The notes under the pieces: model-generated
Seen by the model: only the letters and a program-made list of their open reading frames with translations
Databases searched by the model: none
What the model was told of the DNA's origin: nothing
Source of the DNA: Longibaculum muris
GTDB lineage: Bacteria > Bacillota_I > Bacilli_A > Erysipelotrichales > Coprobacillaceae
Length of the DNA stretch: 64,000 bases
Assembly: GCF_004343035.1 (NCBI RefSeq)
Contig: NZ_SMCQ01000001.1
Location: forward strand, 1 to 64,000
Direction of reading: 5' to 3'
Shown here: positions 61,062 to 64,000 of the stretch, in pieces
Numbering within the stretch: position 1 is the first letter of the stretch
Layout: each line of letters begins with the position of its first letter
Program-made: the position numbers and the translations under genes

Positions 61062-64000
61062 ATGGGAGTAAAATTAAAGAGTGTTTTTTTATCACTTTTA
61101 GCTTTTTCTATGGTTGCCAATTCTGGTATCTACACAGTAAAAGCTATTGGAGATGATCGTGCTATTGATGCAACAATAAGTATCAATAGTGATCATGTAT
61201 TAACAAATGATTTTGAGGGCTTTGGGATACAATGGGATCCAAGTGATCTGTATACTTATACAGATGAACAATGGGCTTCATTCACTGAAAAAGCAAGATT
61301 TTTAAAACCTAATATGATGCGTGTGATGATTCATGATGCAGATAGTTATTGTATTGGTTTTGATGAGAATCAGAAGCCAATCTATAATTGGGATAGTATT
61401 TTCATGAAAAGATTATATAAAATTTTAGATTTTGCTCAAGAAAATAATATTCCAATCATGATAGGAGAATGGAATTCACCTAGTGATCGTGGTTATTTAT
61501 CATTTGATGAGTATGGTAAGACTTTAGATTGGGATAGTCAAACTTGGTCTGATATGATTGTTGATGTTTTAAATTATTTAACTATTGATAAAGGTTATAC
61601 TTGTATCCGTTATTATAATATGACAAATGAACCTCAATATCGTGATGGGGGAAGTGAAGCTTCAAAACAACGTTGGGTGCGAGCTATTAAGACGTTAAGA
61701 AAAACAATTGATGCGAGTCAAAATAAATTAATCAAAGATATTAAAATTGTTGGTCCTGATGTTTATTCAGGTTGGGAAGGTTGGTTAGATAAGACAACAA
61801 GTGAGGAGCTTAGAGACAGTATTGGACTCCATGAAATCCATTGGTATGCAAGTAATGATCAAGTGTATAATGGCGAAGTGGAAGATACTTTAACCAAGTT
61901 AAGAGAGAAAGTTGAAGCTGCTGATCCAAATGGAAAAGCTAAAGGTTTTGCATTAGGTGAAATGGGTATTAGTACTGGTAAAACAAATAATGATCAACAG
62001 ATAAGAAACCGTACATATCAATATGGTGTAGAAGTATTTGATATGTCAATTCAAGCGATGCGTGCTGGCTTGAAGTTTGGTAGTGGTTGGGGATTTGAAG
62101 ATAGTATGCATATTCAATCCAATGATGTTGTTAATGATTATAAAGATCAATATGGTCCAGCTGCCAAGACAGAAGAAGGTCGTCATTATCAAGTCCATAC
62201 ACCAACCGGTGATGTGAAAATTGATAATAATGTTAAAATCTGGGGATTTTGGAATGAGCTTGGAGAGGAAATGGCCGCCCAAAATAAAGCGGCTGGTTAT
62301 GAAGATGGAACATTGAATAATGTCAAGGCAAGTGATGAACAATTACGCCCTTGGTATTATACTTGGTCAATGTTGTGTCGTTATTTCCCAGAAGGTTCAA
62401 AAGTTATTGCGGCATCGGATAGTGATATTTCAAGATTACGTACAACGGCTGCAATTATCCCACATGGAGACAAGCAAAATGATTTAAGTATTGCTGCTGT
62501 TAACAGTTCTAATGAGGAAAGAACTGTGACTTTGAATGTACCTAATGTTATTGAAAAAGCTTCTTTAAATCAATATCTTTATTATGATGGAAAAATTGAT
62601 GGACAAACACGTCCACAAAATGCTAAAGGACAGCTTTTACCTTATCAAACTTTAAAAGATGCTGATTTGTCAAAAGGTGTTATAATCACTTTACCAGCTA
62701 ATTCTTGTACGATTTTAACAACTTTAGGATATGAGGGTGAAAGTCATCCAATTGATTTTACAACTGGAAGATTACCTGAAGTTGAAAAATTAAAAATTGA
62801 TACAAGTAATGGTAATAAGACGATCATGTTAAATAAAGAAGTTCAAATGATTGCGAAAGGATATCCATCTGAAAGTCAATATGAAGTTGAATGGAAAGTG
62901 ACTGATTATTTTGGGAATCCTACCACTAAAGCCAAAATCAGCGCTGATGGAAAAGTCAAAGCATTAGAATATGGTATCTTTAAAGTCGTAGCAAATATAA
63001 AAGGAAAACCAGAAATAACAAGTGAAGTCTTATTAGAAAGTACAAGTGGTGGAACAATTATTGATAATTTAGCTTCAATTGGTAGTGATGGGGTAGCTAA
63101 AGAATATAATAGTATGATTGTTGATGGTAATCCTGGTAATTTTGATGGAAATAAAACAATCAAACGTGCAACATATGATTACACAACACCATGTACTGTT
63201 GTTTATCAAGTTCCACAATTAAATAATTACGAATTTATGATGTATTCTTTACATGATGAAGTGAAAGAATCAGGCAACTTTGTCATTGAAGTATCTACTG
63301 ATGGTAAAAATTATGAAGCTGTTGAAAGTGATTTTGCATATATTAGAAAACTCAAATCTAATTGGCGAGAATTTAAAGTGACACCAACAGCACCATTAAA
63401 AGAAGATACATATCAGTATTTAAGAATTGTCATGAAAAGTATTGGTTTTGAAGATTATGATCCACAATATGCTGGTGGTAAAATCATGTATGGAACAAGC
63501 GAAGATAATGAAATATCTAGCGTAAAAGTCAATACAACCAAAGATATTATTGGGATTGATGAAACATTGGCATTCCAAGCCAAAGTATTACCAAGCACAA
63601 ATGCACAAGATGTTATTTGGCAAGTTAAAGATATAGATGGGAAATTAAGTGACAAGGCTCAAATAGATGAAAATGGTATTTTAACATCTAAAAAAGCTGG
63701 TCATGTTATTGTTGAAGCGACAGCAAAAAATACAAAAGTATCAGGATATGCTAAGCTTACGATAAAAGATGGATATTTTGTAGATGAAATTGAGAATTTT
63801 GATAAAATGTATCAACATGGAGATTTTACTTTCGATGATAAGGCTTCTTCTAACTTCACTGATACAAGTAGAATTAAAAGATTATCTGATAGTCAACAAA
63901 GTATTGTTTATGCTTTAAGTCATATTGAAAAGGCTGTATTTGATGTTTATAAAAATGGACAATTAAGTGATGACTCTGTCGATATTTATACATCTACAGA
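61062..64000 (+). CDS. Large secreted glycoside hydrolase with Ig-like domain (3' truncated by window)
   Basis: The frame is open to the right edge (about 980 residues seen). ATG 61062 is 9 bases after GAGGAG; ATG 61056 is also possible. A signal peptide (LKSVFLSLLAFSMVANSGIYTVKA) leads to a TIM-barrel catalytic domain of clan GH-A type: candidate acid/base Glu190 in YYNMTNEPQY and nucleophile Glu300 in FALGEMGIS, with WDSIFMKRLYKILDFAQENN between strands. I cannot fix the GH family (5, 30 or 39-like). A beta domain (about 480-560), a Big_2-like segment, a discoidin/F5-8-like region (about 665-800) and another Big_2-like domain (about 810-900) follow. It likely degrades host or dietary glycans. 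Confidence 0.8.
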   Translation, partial: MGVKLKSVFLSLLAFSMVANSGIYTVKAIGDDRAIDATISINSDHVLTNDFEGFGIQWDPSDLYTYTDEQWASFTEKARFLKPNMMRVMIHDADSYCIGFDENQKPIYNWDSIFMKRLYKILDFAQENNIPIMIGEWNSPSDRGYLSFDEYGKTLDWDSQTWSDMIVDVLNYLTIDKGYTCIRYYNMTNEPQYRDGGSEASKQRWVRAIKTLRKTIDASQNKLIKDIKIVGPDVYSGWEGWLDKTTSEELRDSIGLHEIHWYASNDQVYNGEVEDTLTKLREKVEAADPNGKAKGFALGEMGISTGKTNNDQQIRNRTYQYGVEVFDMSIQAMRAGLKFGSGWGFEDSMHIQSNDVVNDYKDQYGPAAKTEEGRHYQVHTPTGDVKIDNNVKIWGFWNELGEEMAAQNKAAGYEDGTLNNVKASDEQLRPWYYTWSMLCRYFPEGSKVIAASDSDISRLRTTAAIIPHGDKQNDLSIAAVNSSNEERTVTLNVPNVIEKASLNQYLYYDGKIDGQTRPQNAKGQLLPYQTLKDADLSKGVIITLPANSCTILTTLGYEGESHPIDFTTGRLPEVEKLKIDTSNGNKTIMLNKEVQMIAKGYPSESQYEVEWKVTDYFGNPTTKAKISADGKVKALEYGIFKVVANIKGKPEITSEVLLESTSGGTIIDNLASIGSDGVAKEYNSMIVDGNPGNFDGNKTIKRATYDYTTPCTVVYQVPQLNNYEFMMYSLHDEVKESGNFVIEVSTDGKNYEAVESDFAYIRKLKSNWREFKVTPTAPLKEDTYQYLRIVMKSIGFEDYDPQYAGGKIMYGTSEDNEISSVKVNTTKDIIGIDETLAFQAKVLPSTNAQDVIWQVKDIDGKLSDKAQIDENGILTSKKAGHVIVEATAKNTKVSGYAKLTIKDGYFVDEIENFDKMYQHGDFTFDDKASSNFTDTSRIKRLSDSQQSIVYALSHIEKAVFDVYKNGQLSDDSVDIYTST

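Noticed and set aside
1-64000. CRISPR array, insertion sequence or prophage
   Set aside because: No regularly spaced repeats, intact transposase or phage structural genes were found; only the tail of a Rpn-like gene at the left edge hints at mobility.

Overview
The window reads as one continuous stretch of chromosome from a low-GC (roughly 30% by eye), Gram-positive-type bacterium. Genes are tightly packed, AGGAGG-type ribosome binding sites are common, and many short hairpin/T-tract terminators are visible. Gene content (acpP-acc-fab cluster with FabK-type enoyl reductases, teichoic-acid style TagB/TagD/TagG/TagH and LicD proteins, MurJ/SpoVB-type flippase, secreted proteins with Ig-like, cadherin-like and dockerin modules) suggests a gut Erysipelotrichia/Coprobacillaceae-like Firmicute. 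That taxonomic placement is inference. There is no phage, insertion sequence, CRISPR array or replication origin in the window.

Layout. 1-9.5 kb: the 3' end of an Rpn/transposase-like gene, a membrane protein with proBA (proline synthesis), a MarR-controlled heterodimeric ABC exporter, and an M50-like membrane protease on the minus strand. 9.6-21.5 kb: biotin and fatty-acid block. It holds bioY behind a BirA-type operator, then acpP-accB-accC-accD-accA-fabH-fabK-(FabX-like)-fabD-fabG-fabF-fabZ, and a convergent birA that looks leaderless. Biotin uptake, its ligase/repressor, and the biotinylated carboxylase that uses it therefore sit side by side. 21.5-27 kb: a GntR/UTRA regulator and a three-gene ABC importer (lipoprotein, ATPase, fused permease). 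27-33 kb: a DUF4375 protein, a second ACP, CorA, MurJ/SpoVB, a membrane SGNH protein, and pyrF-pyrE. 33-48.6 kb: a cell-wall polymer island with TagG/TagH exporter, two cytidylyltransferases (one fused to a Gfo/Idh-like domain), GNAT, class V aminotransferase, an intact and a degenerate LicD, an Fn3-SGNH surface enzyme, two CDP-glycerol glycerophosphotransferases, and a dockerin-bearing metallo-beta-lactamase protein next to a membrane-anchored cadherin-like protein. 48.7-60.8 kb: housekeeping genes (MazF-like toxin, CPBP protease, PAP2, tRNA-Lys, tRNA-Ser, tRNA-Asp, NUDIX, RluA, ROK kinase, MnmA, RecD2, AI-2E family). 61 kb to the right edge: a large secreted glycoside hydrolase that runs off the window.

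Most interesting points: (i) a candidate C-rich small RNA on the minus strand at about 53,991-54,097 with its own promoter and terminator; (ii) a FabK/NMO paralogue in the fab operon with a C-x2-C-x3-C-x7-C motif, which could be the unsaturated-fatty-acid enzyme of this pathway (FabX-like); (iii) a perfect palindrome over the fab operon start site that I cannot assign to FapR or FabT; (iv) the cytidylyltransferase-oxidoreductase fusion and the degenerate LicD in the wall-polymer island; (v) a frameshifted or coupled start of the dockerin/MBL protein.
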